In this document: in pieces, positions 28,284 to 39,328 of the stretch
Position numbering within the stretch: position 1 is the first letter of the stretch
How the letters are laid out: each line of letters opens with the position of its first letter
NCBI RefSeq assembly: GCF_013705725.1
Contig: NZ_CP055481.1
Span: 62,001-126,000 of the forward strand
DNA from: Klebsiella sp. RHBSTW-00484
Lineage (GTDB): Bacteria; Pseudomonadota; Gammaproteobacteria; Enterobacterales; Enterobacteriaceae
Length of the DNA stretch: 64,000 bases
Reading direction: 5' to 3'
Notes under the pieces: generated by a model
Told to the model about the DNA's origin: nothing
The model's input: only the letters and a program-made list of their open reading frames with translations
Databases searched by the model: none
Translations under genes and position numbers: made by a program

Positions 28284-29972
28284 TTATTCCCCCACCATTT
28301 CAGTATTGGCCGCACCCGGCGGTACCATTGGATACACTTTTTCTTCGGCATCGATACGCACGTGGATCAGCGCCGGGCCTGGGCGGTCGATAATCGCTTG
28401 CAGCGCCGCCTGCGGGTCGGCTTCGTTATTTAAATCACAGGTTTGCAAACCGAAACCAGCGGCGATCTGCATAAAGTTGATCATTCCCGGATAGGTGGCG
28501 GCAAACACGCCCTGCTTATAGAACATGCTCTGCTGCTGATGCACCAATCCCAGCGCTTCGTTATTCATCAGAATGATTTTCACATCCAGCTGATTTTCCG
28601 CCGCCGTCGCCATCTCCTGAATATTCATCATCAGGCTGCCGTCGCCGGAGAAGCAGATAACCTTGCGTTGTGGGTTCGCCAGCGCCGCGCCAACCGCCGC
28701 GGGCAGACCAAAGCCCATCGTACCCAACCCGCCGGAGGTCAGCCACTGGCGCGGACGGTTCAGCGGATAAGCCTGAGCGGTCCACATTTGATGCTGGCCC
28801 ACATCAGTGGTCACGATCGCTTCATCGTCAACGCAGGCGGCCACGGCATTAATTAAACCATAATGGCTGAGCGGGTCTTTCTCCTGCGGGATGTTGCAGG
28901 GGAATTCACGCTGCAAATCCGCCACCAGCTGCAGCCATTCGCTGCGCGGCTGCGCCTCGACCTGTGGGATCAACTGAGCCAGCACCTCGGCAACGTCGCC
29001 CTGGATCGCCACGTGCGGCTGCTTGATTTTACCCAGCTCTGAGCGGTCGATATCGACATGAATAATCTTCGCGTTCGGGCAGAACTGCTCGGTTTTACCA
29101 ATCGCCCGGTCATCAAAACGCGCACCTAAAACAATCAGTAAATCAGCCTCTTGAAGAATAAAGTTGGTACTGCGCGCGCCGTGCATCCCCAGCATGCCCA
29201 GCGACAGCGGGTGCGCTTTCGGCAGCATCCCCAGCGCCATTAAGGTCAGGGTGGTCGGCAGATTGGCTTTCTCCGCCAACTGACGAATCTGCTCAGGAGC
29301 GTTGATGACCCCGCCGCCCAGATAGAGTACCGGACGCTGTGCGGCGTTAATCATCGCCGCCGCTTCGCGCACGCTGGCGCTGTCGAACTCCGGGGCCGCC
29401 ATGCGGGTTCCGGGTTCAGGCAGGACGTCGAGCTCAATGGTCGCCGACTGAACATCCTTAGGAATATCTATCCACACCGGCCCCGGTCGCCCGGACTGCG
29501 CGATGCGAAACGCGTCGCTCATCACCTGCGGCAGTTCAGCGATATTGCGCACCAGGTAGTTGTGCTTAGTGATGGGGATAGAGATACCGTAGGTGTCGAC
29601 TTCCTGGAAAGCGTCGGTGCCGATCATCGAAGCCGGAACCTGGCCGGTAATGCAAACCAGCGGAATCGAATCCAGGCGGGCGTCGGCGATAGCGGTGATC
29701 AGGTTGGTGGCCCCCGGGCCGCTACATGCCATACACACGGCCGGTTTACCTTCGGTGCGCGCCATGCCCTGCGCGATAAACCCCGCTCCCTGCTCGTGAC
29801 GCGCCAGGATATGGCGGATCTGCGTGCTTTGGCTTAATGCATCGTAAATGGGAAGAATGGAGCCGCCCGGAATGCCGCTGACCGTAGTGATCCCCTGACG
29901 CTCCAGTAAATGAACGACTAACTGTGCGCCAGTGAAGCGCATTTTTTGTGATGTTGTGCCCGAACTTGCCAT
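28284..29972 (-). CDS. ilvB: acetolactate synthase I catalytic subunit
   Basis: 562 residues, ThDP- and FAD-dependent. It condenses two pyruvate to acetolactate, or pyruvate with 2-oxobutyrate, for valine, leucine and isoleucine synthesis. Seen: the ThDP-activating Glu region GIPGGSILPIYDAL, the central FAD-binding domain, and the ThDP motif GDGSLMMNIQEMATAAENQ (about 440-460). An ERIC element, attenuator and leader peptide lie upstream, giving control by valine and leucine charging. Confidence 0.97.
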   Translation of the reverse strand: MASSGTTSQKMRFTGAQLVVHLLERQGITTVSGIPGGSILPIYDALSQSTQIRHILARHEQGAGFIAQGMARTEGKPAVCMACSGPGATNLITAIADARLDSIPLVCITGQVPASMIGTDAFQEVDTYGISIPITKHNYLVRNIAELPQVMSDAFRIAQSGRPGPVWIDIPKDVQSATIELDVLPEPGTRMAAPEFDSASVREAAAMINAAQRPVLYLGGGVINAPEQIRQLAEKANLPTTLTLMALGMLPKAHPLSLGMLGMHGARSTNFILQEADLLIVLGARFDDRAIGKTEQFCPNAKIIHVDIDRSELGKIKQPHVAIQGDVAEVLAQLIPQVEAQPRSEWLQLVADLQREFPCNIPQEKDPLSHYGLINAVAACVDDEAIVTTDVGQHQMWTAQAYPLNRPRQWLTSGGLGTMGFGLPAAVGAALANPQRKVICFSGDGSLMMNIQEMATAAENQLDVKIILMNNEALGLVHQQQSMFYKQGVFAATYPGMINFMQIAAGFGLQTCDLNNEADPQAALQAIIDRPGPALIHVRIDAEEKVYPMVPPGAANTEMVGE

Positions 29973-30004
29973 GCTCCAGTCCTTTTTATTCTGGGCCGAC
30001 TTTA

Positions 30005-30126
30005 CGCGTCGTACTTCACGTTGCTGGTGCGTTGGCTGCGCTTGGTCACCCCAGTCACGTACCTATGTACGCTCCTGGGGATTCGCTCACTTGCCGCCTT
30101 CCTGCAACCCGAATTACTTAGCGTAT
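30005..30126. repeat. ERIC element 2, inside ilvBN leader
   Basis: About 122 bp with the core TACGCTCCTGGGGATTCGCT. It lies between the attenuator and ilvB, so it is part of the long ilvBN mRNA whenever attenuation is relieved. The ATACCC end is degenerate. Confidence 0.85.
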
Positions 30127-30145
30127 CCGGGCGGGGCTCTTAAAC

Positions 30146-30178
30146 GAAAAACCCCGCTCGGTTTGCGCCGGCGGGGTT
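30146..30178 (-). terminator. ilvBN attenuator terminator
   Basis: On the minus strand CCCCGCCGG pairs with CCGAGCGGGG and is followed by TTTTT. It lies 24 bp past the ivbL stop, the position expected for the transcription attenuator controlled by ivbL translation. Confidence 0.85.
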
Positions 30179-30201
30179 TGGAATTCGTGTTGTTCCGGAC
30201 C

Positions 30202-30297
30202 CTACGGCGCGTTGCCGACGACGACCACCACAGACACGACGACCACCGCGGCAGCCGCGGTTAGTAGTAGAGTCGAAGTCAGGATGGATGCGTTCAT
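30202..30297 (-). CDS. ivbL: ilvBN operon leader peptide IvbL
   Basis: 31 codons: an N-terminal MNASILTSTLLLTAAAA followed by VVVVSVVVVVGNAP, with nine Val codons and four Leu codons. Ribosome stalling at these codons when Val/Leu-tRNA is scarce prevents the terminator at 30146-30178 from forming. It matches E. coli IvbL in architecture, including the VVVVVGNAP end. Confidence 0.95.
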   Translation of the reverse strand: MNASILTSTLLLTAAAAVVVVSVVVVVGNAP

Positions 30298-30425
30298 TAG
30301 GGACCTGTTGTCTTGAAAAAGTGAATGAATTTATACAAACACAGCTTTTGCCATTTCACAACGGATTTATTTTCAACCACGAGAAACTGCGTGAAGGATC
30401 ACATTAATTTGCGGAGGGATAAAAC

Positions 30426-30504
30426 AAAAAACCCCGCGCACGGCGAGGTCTTTTGAACGGTGTCTTTGCGGTTGGTAGCCGCGAATACACTGTATTACGT
30501 CAAC
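30426..30504 (-). ncRNA. istR: IstR-1 antisense sRNA
   Basis: On the minus strand the RNA begins GTTGACGTAATACAGTG and ends in the terminator CCTCGC-CGTGC-GCGGGG plus a T-run. Its 5' segment (complement of 30488-30504) can pair over 17 nt with the tisB leader at 30736-30752, the only difference being a G-U wobble. In E. coli IstR-1 binds the ribosome standby site of tisAB mRNA and blocks TisB synthesis. Confidence 0.88.
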
Positions 30505-30510
30505 GACAAA

Positions 30511-30539
30511 AGTATACGCGATCGACGAAGAAGGCGCAA
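30511..30539 (-). promoter_or_regulatory. istR promoter
   Basis: On the minus strand TTGCGC (complement of 30534-30539), a 17-bp spacer, then TATACT (complement of 30511-30516), placed 7 bp before the start of the IstR-1 sequence. Confidence 0.75.
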
Positions 30540-30601
30540 TTTCACGACGGTTTTTGCTGATCTAGAGTATGGATCGCACTCGCAGATTTGTCCAAAATAT
30601 A

Positions 30602-30617
30602 CTGTTCATTTATACAG
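30602..30617 (+). promoter_or_regulatory. LexA box of tisB
   Basis: CTGTTCATTTATACAG fits CTGT-N8-ACAG perfectly. It overlaps the -35 region of a promoter with -10 TATACT at 30627-30632, so LexA would repress tisB until DNA damage. Confidence 0.9.
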
Positions 30618-30735
30618 TAATCATTCTATACTGATGGGGTACGCAGAGTGACATCTGGGGGCCGCACTTTTACCGGCGCAATGAAGTCCTGGCTGAAACG
30701 GGTGGTGCCGTCAGCGCCTTAACCCCAGAAGAGCA

Positions 30736-30752
30736 CACTGTGTTACGTCAAC
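30736..30752 (+). promoter_or_regulatory. IstR-1 pairing site in tisB leader
   Basis: CACTGTGTTACGTCAAC pairs with the 5' end of IstR-1 (17 bp including one G-U). It is a near-direct repeat of 30488-30504, about 130 nt before the tisB start. Confidence 0.85.
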
Positions 30753-30879
30753 AAATACCCTGAATAATCAGGTTGTAGCCGACAGGCCGCGCCTGAAGTA
30801 TGACGGGTATACCCTGGCTGGCAACAGGCGGCGGAAAGGTACGCCAGCCGGTCGTGCTCCTGAACCAGAGGAGACGCGT

Positions 30880-30969
30880 ATGGGCGGAGTGGATATCGTT
30901 GTTCTGATCCTGAAACTCATGGTTACTGTGTTGCAACTGCTTGATGCAGTCCTGAAACAGTTCCGCTGA
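30880..30969 (+). CDS. tisB: SOS-induced membrane toxin TisB
   Basis: 29 residues, MGGVDIVVLILKLMVTVLQL and then LDAVLKQFR. Length and pattern match E. coli TisB, with the shared VDI, LILKL and LQLLDAVLK segments. It is a single amphipathic helix that inserts in the inner membrane and lowers the proton-motive force, linked to persister formation. AGAGGAG lies before the ATG. A LexA box and IstR-1 lie upstream. The gene is easily missed because of its size. Confidence 0.92.
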   Translation: MGGVDIVVLILKLMVTVLQLLDAVLKQFR

Positions 30970-30991
30970 TTCAGGTTCAAGTCGCACCTGG

Positions 30992-31013
30992 GAGGGGCGG
31001 GAAACCGCCCCTC
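30992..31013 (+). terminator. hairpin after tisB
   Basis: GAGGGGCGG and CCGCCCCTC form a perfect 9-bp stem with a GAAA tetraloop, 23 bp after the tisB stop. There is no U-tract, so it may act mainly as a 3' stabiliser. Confidence 0.5.
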
Positions 31014-31039
31014 TACAGGCTAACCCGATGGAGAAAACC

Positions 31040-31486
31040 ATGGCACCGCTGTTGATTGCCGCAGTAACCCCGGACGACCCAGGTTTTACGGCGTTGCGCG
31101 CCGAAAGCCAGGCGCAAAATCTGAATATGCTTCGCCGCCTGGCGGAGAACTGGCAGAGTGGGGAAAATCGCTTTGACGCACCGGGAGAAAAGCTGCTGGG
31201 GGCCTTTGCGCATGGGCAGCTGGTCGGCGTTTGCGGGCTGAATATCGACCCTTTTAGCCAGCAGGTGCGGGCCGGGCGCATCCGCCATTTATACATCGGT
31301 GAAAGCCACCGCCGGCAGGGGATCGGGCATCAACTACTGGTCTCGGTTATCACCCACTCCGGCACCAGCTTTGATTTTCTCAACACTCATGCGCCGTCAA
31401 CGGCCTGGTCGTTTTATGAAAATCTGGGATTTCGCCCGGTGTACGATGAACCTCATGTCACGCATCGCCTGTTCTGCTCACTTTAG
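31040..31486 (+). CDS. GNAT-family N-acetyltransferase
   Basis: 148 residues from MAPLLIAAVT; GGAG sits 6 bp before this ATG (an ATG at 31028 is also possible). Acetyl-CoA-binding motif A is RHLYIGESHRRQGIGHQLL (about residues 88-106), and a C-terminal SFYENLGFRPVYD is typical of GNAT fold beta-strands. Substrate unknown. It follows tisB. Confidence 0.82.
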   Translation: MAPLLIAAVTPDDPGFTALRAESQAQNLNMLRRLAENWQSGENRFDAPGEKLLGAFAHGQLVGVCGLNIDPFSQQVRAGRIRHLYIGESHRRQGIGHQLLVSVITHSGTSFDFLNTHAPSTAWSFYENLGFRPVYDEPHVTHRLFCSL

Positions 31487-31556
31487 CCATCGCTGGCTGC
31501 CGGGGAATGTGCATGTTACAGTCCAGTGACGATTTATTCCCCATATCCGGGCCGTA

Positions 31557-32390
31557 ATGACCATTACCGTATTCTGTATTTTACTGTTCGCTGCTCTGCT
31601 TCACGCCAGCTGGAACGCTATCGTTAAAGCGAGCGGCGATAAGATGTATGCGGCAATCGGCGTTAGCGGTTCAGCCGCATTAATCGCCCTGGTTTTACTC
31701 CCCTTTGCCCCACAACCCACACTCGCCAGCGTGCCGTTTCTTGCCGTCTCCTGTGCGTTACAGGTGGTATACACCGTGCTGGTGGCGAAAACCTACCAGG
31801 TCTCGGATATGAGCCAGACCTATCCGCTGATGCGCGGTACCGCGCCGCTGCTGGTGGCGATAATCAGCGTCATCTTCCTTGGCGACCATCTCTCGCCGCT
31901 GGCGTGGCTGGGGATTGGCGTCATCTGCCTGGCGATTCTGGCGATGGCCTTTAACGGTCGATCCAGTTCAAGTACCGGCATCGTACTGGCGCTGATTAAC
32001 GCCTGTTTTATTGCCGGTTACACGCTGGTGGACGGAACCGGGGTGCGGCTTTCAGAAACCGCGCTGGGCTATACGCTGTGGACTTTTTTTATGAACGGTT
32101 TTTGTCTGCTGAGCTGGGCGATGATCGCCCGACGCCAGCAGGCCAGCCGCTATCTGCGCCAGAACTGGAAGAAAGGCATGATCGGCGGCGTCGGCACCAT
32201 GGGCTCTTATGGTCTGGCGCTGTGGGCGATGACTCAGGCACCGCTGGCGGTCGTCGCCGCGCTACGTGAGACGTCGATTCTGTTCGGCGCAGTTATCGCT
32301 TTTATCCTGTTGAAAGAAAAGCTCGTTCCACTGCGCATTGTTGCGGCTTGCGGTATCGCCGCCGGGGCGATTCTGTTACGGCTGTCTTAA
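31557..32390 (+). CDS. EamA/DMT-family transporter
   Basis: 277 residues with about ten hydrophobic helices in two five-helix EamA halves. HASWNAIVKAS is near the N-terminus, and the second half ends in LVPLRIVAACGIAAGAILLR. Probable inner-membrane metabolite exporter. Transcribed in the same direction as, but separately from, emrD. Substrate not visible. Confidence 0.82.
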   Translation: MTITVFCILLFAALLHASWNAIVKASGDKMYAAIGVSGSAALIALVLLPFAPQPTLASVPFLAVSCALQVVYTVLVAKTYQVSDMSQTYPLMRGTAPLLVAIISVIFLGDHLSPLAWLGIGVICLAILAMAFNGRSSSSTGIVLALINACFIAGYTLVDGTGVRLSETALGYTLWTFFMNGFCLLSWAMIARRQQASRYLRQNWKKGMIGGVGTMGSYGLALWAMTQAPLAVVAALRETSILFGAVIAFILLKEKLVPLRIVAACGIAAGAILLRLS

Positions 32391-32567
32391 CCCAGACATG
32401 GCAACATTAGTTGCCGATTATTGTTTACAAAACCTACCTGAAATCCTCCCTGTAATCCCCCTCATAGGGTTGTTCTGTCATTTTTATGTGGTAGATTCCT
32501 CCATCGTTTTGCGGGTGTGTTAGTCACATATTCTTTATCTTCCATATTTCACAAAGTATTCATCGAC

Positions 32568-33752
32568 ATGAAACGGCATAAGAACTTCAATTTGTTGTTG
32601 ATGCTGGTACTGCTGGTGGCCGTCGGCCAGATGGCGCAGACCATATATATCCCGGCGATTGCTGATATGGCGGTATCGCTCAACGTCCGTGAGGGCGCGG
32701 TGCAGAGCGTGATGGCCGCTTATCTGTTGACCTACGGCGTATCGCAGCTCTTCTATGGCCCGCTGTCCGATCGCGTTGGTCGTCGCCCGGTGATCCTCGT
32801 GGGAATGTCTATTTTTATGCTGGCGACGCTGGTTGCCATCACTACCCATAGCCTGCCGGTGCTGATCGCCGCCAGCGCAATGCAGGGGATGGGCACCGGA
32901 GTCGGCGGCGTGATGGCGCGAACCCTGCCGCGCGATCTGTATGAAGGCGCACAGCTCAGGCACGCTAACAGTCTGTTGAATATGGGCATTCTGGTCAGTC
33001 CGCTGCTTGCGCCGCTGATCGGCGGCATTCTCGATACCCTGTGGAACTGGCGGGCCTGCTACGTCTTCCTGCTGGTGCTTTGTGCTGGCGTGACCTTCAG
33101 CATGGCGCGCTGGATGCCGGAAACCCGACCAACCGGCGCACCGCGTACCCGGCTTATCACCAATTACAAAACGCTGTTCGGCACCAGCGCGTTTAACTGC
33201 TATCTGCTGATGCTGATCGGCGGCCTGGCGGGTATTGCTGTGTTCGAAGCCTGTTCCGGCGTGCTGATGGGCGCTGTGCTGGGCTTGAGCAGCCTGTCGG
33301 TGAGCATTCTGTTTATTCTGCCAATCCCGGCGGCGTTCTTTGGTGCGTGGTTTGCCGGACGCCCGAATAAACGCTTCTCGACGCTGATGTGGCAATCGGT
33401 GATTTGCTGCCTGCTGGCGGGGGTGATGATGTGGATCCCGGGCTTGCTGGGCATAATGACCGTCTGGACCCTGCTGGCACCTGCCGCGCTGTTCTTTTTT
33501 GGCGCGGGGATGCTGTTCCCGCTGGCAACCAGCGGCGCGATGGAGCCATTTCCGTTCCTCGCCGGAACCGCCGGGGCGCTGGTGGGCGGGCTGCAAAACA
33601 TTGGCTCCGGCGTGCTGGCGTGGTTGTCGGCAATGATGCCGCAGACCGGTCAGGGCAGCCTGGGCCTGTTAATGATGCTGATGGGCTTGCTGATTCTGCT
33701 GTGCTGGCTGCCGCTGGCATCGCGGTTTAGCCGCCACCAGCAGCCAGTTTAA
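32568..33752 (+). CDS. emrD: multidrug efflux MFS transporter EmrD
   Basis: 394 residues from MKRHKNFNLL, the E. coli length; an upstream in-frame start at 32517 lacks support. DHA1-type, 12 segments, with loop 2-3 GPLSDRVGRRPVI (about 60-72). Motif C region GILVSPLLAPLIGG marks a drug:proton antiporter. It is near-identical in pattern to E. coli EmrD, which exports uncouplers and hydrophobic cations. Confidence 0.95.
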   Translation: MKRHKNFNLLLMLVLLVAVGQMAQTIYIPAIADMAVSLNVREGAVQSVMAAYLLTYGVSQLFYGPLSDRVGRRPVILVGMSIFMLATLVAITTHSLPVLIAASAMQGMGTGVGGVMARTLPRDLYEGAQLRHANSLLNMGILVSPLLAPLIGGILDTLWNWRACYVFLLVLCAGVTFSMARWMPETRPTGAPRTRLITNYKTLFGTSAFNCYLLMLIGGLAGIAVFEACSGVLMGAVLGLSSLSVSILFILPIPAAFFGAWFAGRPNKRFSTLMWQSVICCLLAGVMMWIPGLLGIMTVWTLLAPAALFFFGAGMLFPLATSGAMEPFPFLAGTAGALVGGLQNIGSGVLAWLSAMMPQTGQGSLGLLMMLMGLLILLCWLPLASRFSRHQQPV

Positions 33753-33767
33753 AGCTTCGCCAGTTCG

Positions 33768-33812
33768 TGACGCGGGCTACCGGCCCGCAGATGGCTGTGA
33801 ACCTGTAGGGGG
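33768..33812. repeat. degenerate REP between emrD and TetR gene
   Basis: CGCGGGCTACCGGCCCGC with a partial inverted copy to the right (CCTGTAGGGGGG). It lies between convergent genes. Confidence 0.45.
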
Positions 33813-33815
33813 GAA

Positions 33816-34463
33816 TCAGCCGCCAATCCCGTGGCTAATCAGTGCCAGCGCGTGGCTGACAATCATCTGCTTGTTCACTGATTGCAACCGCACATCGGTA
33901 TGGGTACGGGAAAACGGCACCAGTACCAGGCTTATTAAGGTGGTAAACAGCAGCTCCGGCGACAGCGCCGGGTTGAGTTTGCCCTCCTGCTGCCAGCGGC
34001 GCACCGTCGACAGCATTTTGTGGTATTTCTCATCGCCAAAACGCGCGTGCATATGCTGACGCAGTACCGGCATCTCGCCGATGATCTCCTGCATCCACAG
34101 CGGTGCGAACCATGCATTTTTCTCCGCCATCGCCGCCAGAGTTTCAATAAGCAGGGTAAAAGCGGTCACCGGCTCATCGCTATGTTCAACAAAAATTAGG
34201 CCGATGTCGTTGCGCAGCGGCATAAAGCGCTCTTCGACCAGCTTTTCCACCAGCGCCTCCCGCGAGCTGAAATAGTAGTGCAGCATCGCGGGCGTCACCC
34301 CCGCTTCTTTGGCGATGGCGTTCAGTGAAATTCGCGCGATCCCGTGGCGGGCAAACAGCGCCAGGGCAATATCCATCAACTGTTCGCGGTTGGCGGAGCC
34401 GGATTTCTGCCCGCGCGGGCGACCGGGGCGACGTGGAGCTTCATTGTCTTTTTGTGCTGACAT
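33816..34463 (-). CDS. TetR-family transcriptional repressor
   Basis: 215 residues. A basic N-terminal leader RRPGRPRGQKSG is followed by a TetR helix-turn-helix (about 28-75; LFARHGIARISLNAIAKEAG, ML-HYYFSSREAL). The C-terminal domain is ligand-binding. Divergent from the DHA2 efflux gene at 34544 with an AT-rich palindrome between them, so it most likely represses that pump and itself. Confidence 0.87.
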   Translation of the reverse strand: MSAQKDNEAPRRPGRPRGQKSGSANREQLMDIALALFARHGIARISLNAIAKEAGVTPAMLHYYFSSREALVEKLVEERFMPLRNDIGLIFVEHSDEPVTAFTLLIETLAAMAEKNAWFAPLWMQEIIGEMPVLRQHMHARFGDEKYHKMLSTVRRWQQEGKLNPALSPELLFTTLISLVLVPFSRTHTDVRLQSVNKQMIVSHALALISHGIGG

Positions 34464-34504
34464 CGTATGGCGATCCCTTGACCTGATTCATCATTTCCCT
34501 AAAT

Positions 34505-36951
<2,447 letters not shown>

Positions 36952-37053
36952 AATTATCCCGTTTTCCGGAAAGATGATTGCCAGATCCCCACTATTATCT
37001 TTTTTGTCGACACAGTCCATGATGAGTCATGCCACATCGCCTTCGGAGGAATT

Positions 37054-37674
37054 ATGTCAGCAGACTTTCTTGATATCGCCATGACCCCTAACGTGATGGA
37101 TGTTCAGCATGAGATGGGTAGCGATGAGATGTGGCAGTCGCCGCATCGCCCGCGTAGAGGCAAGCGCTTCAGCGACAGCGAAGAGGGGATGATCGCCACC
37201 CGCGATAGCTTCTACCTGGCGACGATTTCGCAAACCGGCTGGCCCTATATTCAGCATCGCGGCGGCCCGGTGGGTTTCCTGCATCTGCTGGATGAGACCA
37301 CTCTGGCGATGGCGGATTTCTCTGGCAATCGCCAGTACATCACCACCGGCAATCTGCGCGGTAGCGACCGGGCGTGTCTGTTTTTGATGGATTACCCGCG
37401 CCGTGCCAGGCTGAAAATCTACGCCACCGTGGAAGTTGTGGCGGCGGAGAGCGACCCGCAACTGCTGGCGTGCATCACGCCGGAGAACTATCGGGCCAGA
37501 ATCGAGCGCATTTTTCGCTTTCATTTACAGGCTTTTGACTGGAACTGCCCTCAGCATATTACCCCGCGCTACACCGCCCAGCAGGTAGCGGAGTATAGCC
37601 AGACGCTGCAACAGCGTATTGACGATCTGGAGCAGGAGAACCAGCGCCTGCAACAGCTTATATACCCAAAATAA
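37054..37674 (+). CDS. pyridoxamine-5'-phosphate-oxidase-family protein
   Basis: 206 residues, split-barrel FMN-binding fold. Seen: DSFYLATISQTGWPYIQHRGGP, given as its location (about 50-70), DFSGNRQYITTGNL (89-102) and RRARLKIYATVEVV. A predicted coiled coil (TLQQRIDDLEQENQRLQQL) ends the protein. GGAGGAATT precedes the ATG. The last codons and stop lie inside ERIC element 3. Divergent from the LysR gene. A flavin- or heme-binding reductase role is plausible, but the substrate is unknown. Confidence 0.82.
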   Translation: MSADFLDIAMTPNVMDVQHEMGSDEMWQSPHRPRRGKRFSDSEEGMIATRDSFYLATISQTGWPYIQHRGGPVGFLHLLDETTLAMADFSGNRQYITTGNLRGSDRACLFLMDYPRRARLKIYATVEVVAAESDPQLLACITPENYRARIERIFRFHLQAFDWNCPQHITPRYTAQQVAEYSQTLQQRIDDLEQENQRLQQLIYPK

Positions 37675-37786
37675 TTCGAGTTGCTTAAAGGCGGCAAGGG
37701 AGTGAGTCCCCAGGAGCATAGATAACTATGTGACTGGGGTGAACGAGTGTAGCCAACACATAAGCAACTTGAAGTATGAAGGGTAT
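37662..37786. repeat. ERIC element 3
   Basis: 125 bp from ATACCC to GGGTAT in inverted orientation relative to ERIC 1, with the core GTGAGTCCCCAGGAGCATAG. It supplies the stop codon of the upstream gene and reaches to 16 bp before the next start. Confidence 0.9.
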
Positions 37787-37801
37787 TCATACAGGAGAAT
37801 A

Positions 37802-38275
37802 ATGATGACCGAACAACGCCCACCTCTGCCGCCGTTTACCCGCGAGAGCGCCGCGCAAAAAGTGCGGGCCGCCGAAGATGGCTGGAACAGCCGCGATGCC
37901 GGAAAGGTCGCGCTGGCCTACACCGTCGATAGCGAATGGCGTAATCGCAGCGAGTTTGTGCACGGCAGGACGCAAATTATCGACTTTTTGCAGCGAAAAT
38001 GGCGTAAAGAGCAGGAATATCGTCTGATTAAGGAACTGTGGGCGTGGAGCGACAATCGTATTGCGGTGCGCTTTGCCTATGAGTGGCACGATGACAGCGG
38101 CAACTGGTTTCGCTCCTACGGCAATGAGAACTGGGAGTTTGATGAACGCGGCCTGATGCACACGCGCTACGCTTGCATCAACGACCTGCCGATCGCCGAA
38201 AGCGAGCGCCTGTTCCACTGGCCCCAGGGCCGTCGCCCGGACGATCACCCGGGATTGAGTGCGCTGGGGCTGTAA
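37802..38275 (+). CDS. DUF1348/SnoaL-like (NTF2-fold) protein
   Basis: 157 residues from [17 protein letters not shown] lies 6 bp upstream and an adjacent ATG (37805) is an equal choice. Longer readings enter the ERIC. NTF2-like fold of the DUF1348 type: [44 protein letters not shown]. Small, cytoplasmic, function unknown. Possibly cotranscribed with the flavin-fold gene across the ERIC. Confidence 0.78.
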   Translation: MMTEQRPPLPPFTRESAAQKVRAAEDGWNSRDAGKVALAYTVDSEWRNRSEFVHGRTQIIDFLQRKWRKEQEYRLIKELWAWSDNRIAVRFAYEWHDDSGNWFRSYGNENWEFDERGLMHTRYACINDLPIAESERLFHWPQGRRPDDHPGLSALGL

Positions 38276-38284
38276 ACATCGACC

Positions 38285-38385
38285 CCTCCCCGGCTCGCGC
38301 TGCGCTTAGCCGGGCTACGGATTTACAGCCGCCTGAGATCGGGTAGCCCGGCTAAGGCGCATCGCGCCGCGAGCCGGGGGAAGAT
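38285..38385. repeat. REP/BIME pair upstream of nlpA
   Basis: CCCCGGCTCGCGCTGCGC, GCCGGGCTACGG and then inverted GTAGCCCGGCTAAGGCGC and GCGAGCCGGGGG form a paired-palindrome unit of about 100 bp. Confidence 0.8.
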
Positions 38386-38494
38386 GATTTTATTTCCGAT
38401 TGCCGTTTTTGCGTTTAAAACCTCACCCCAAAGTCGTTATAGTTTCAGACGAAAAAATAATAACGATTCTCTATGGACTGACGGGGTAATAACA

Positions 38495-39304
38495 ATGAAA
38501 TTGCGTTTACGGACAGCCGCCGCCGTGGTGCTGGCGGGCCTGCTGCTGACAGGCTGCGACCAGAAGGGCAGCGATGCCAAACACATTAAAGTTGGCGTGA
38601 TTAACGGCGCTGAACAGGATGTGGCGGAAGTGGCCAGGAAAGTCGCCAAAGAGAAATATGGCCTCGACGTTGAGCTGGTGGGCTTTAGCGGCTCGCTGCT
38701 GCCCAACGAATCTACCAACGCCGGGGATCTGGACGCTAACGTCTTCCAGCACCGTCCGTTCCTCGCCCAGGATAACAAAGCCCACAACTATCGCCTGGTG
38801 GCGGTCGGTAATACCTTCGTCTTCCCGATGGCGGGCTATTCGCGCAAAGTTAAATCCGTCGCCGAGCTGAAAGACGGCGCGACCATCGCCATTCCTAACG
38901 ACCCGACCAACCTGGGCCGCGCGCTGCTTCTGCTCCAGCAGGAGAAGCTGATTACGCTCAAGGCGGGCACCGGCCTGCTGCCGACGGCGGTCGATATCAC
39001 CGACAACCCACATAACCTGAAAATCATGGAGCTGGAAGGGGCGCAGCTACCGCGTGTGATTGACGACCCGCAAGTCGATGTGGCGATCATCAGCACGACT
39101 TACCTCCAACAGACCGGGTTAACGCCGGTGCGCGACGGCATCTTTATCGAAGACAAAAACTCGCCATATGTGAACATCATCGTGACCCGCGAAGACAACA
39201 AAGACGCGGAAAACGTAAAAGAGTTTATGCAGTCCTACCAGTCGCCGGAAGTGGCGAAGGCGGCAGAGACCATCTTCAACGGCGGTGCGGTTCCCGGCTG
39301 GTAA
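38495..39304 (+). CDS. nlpA: inner-membrane lipoprotein NlpA (MetQ paralogue)
   Basis: 269 residues from MKLRLRTAAAVV. The lipobox LLLTGC places the lipidated Cys at residue 21. Asp at +2 (CDQ) is the Lol-avoidance signal that keeps lipoproteins in the inner membrane, as known for NlpA. The rest is a MetQ-type methionine-binding fold (KVGVINGAEQDVAEVARKVA, NPTNLGRALLLL-type motif, GGAVPGW end). No ABC genes adjoin it. E. coli has the same gene in this region. Confidence 0.94.
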   Translation: MKLRLRTAAAVVLAGLLLTGCDQKGSDAKHIKVGVINGAEQDVAEVARKVAKEKYGLDVELVGFSGSLLPNESTNAGDLDANVFQHRPFLAQDNKAHNYRLVAVGNTFVFPMAGYSRKVKSVAELKDGATIAIPNDPTNLGRALLLLQQEKLITLKAGTGLLPTAVDITDNPHNLKIMELEGAQLPRVIDDPQVDVAIISTTYLQQTGLTPVRDGIFIEDKNSPYVNIIVTREDNKDAENVKEFMQSYQSPEVAKAAETIFNGGAVPGW

Positions 39305-39328
39305 TCATTCACACAAGGAGGAGTGGCG

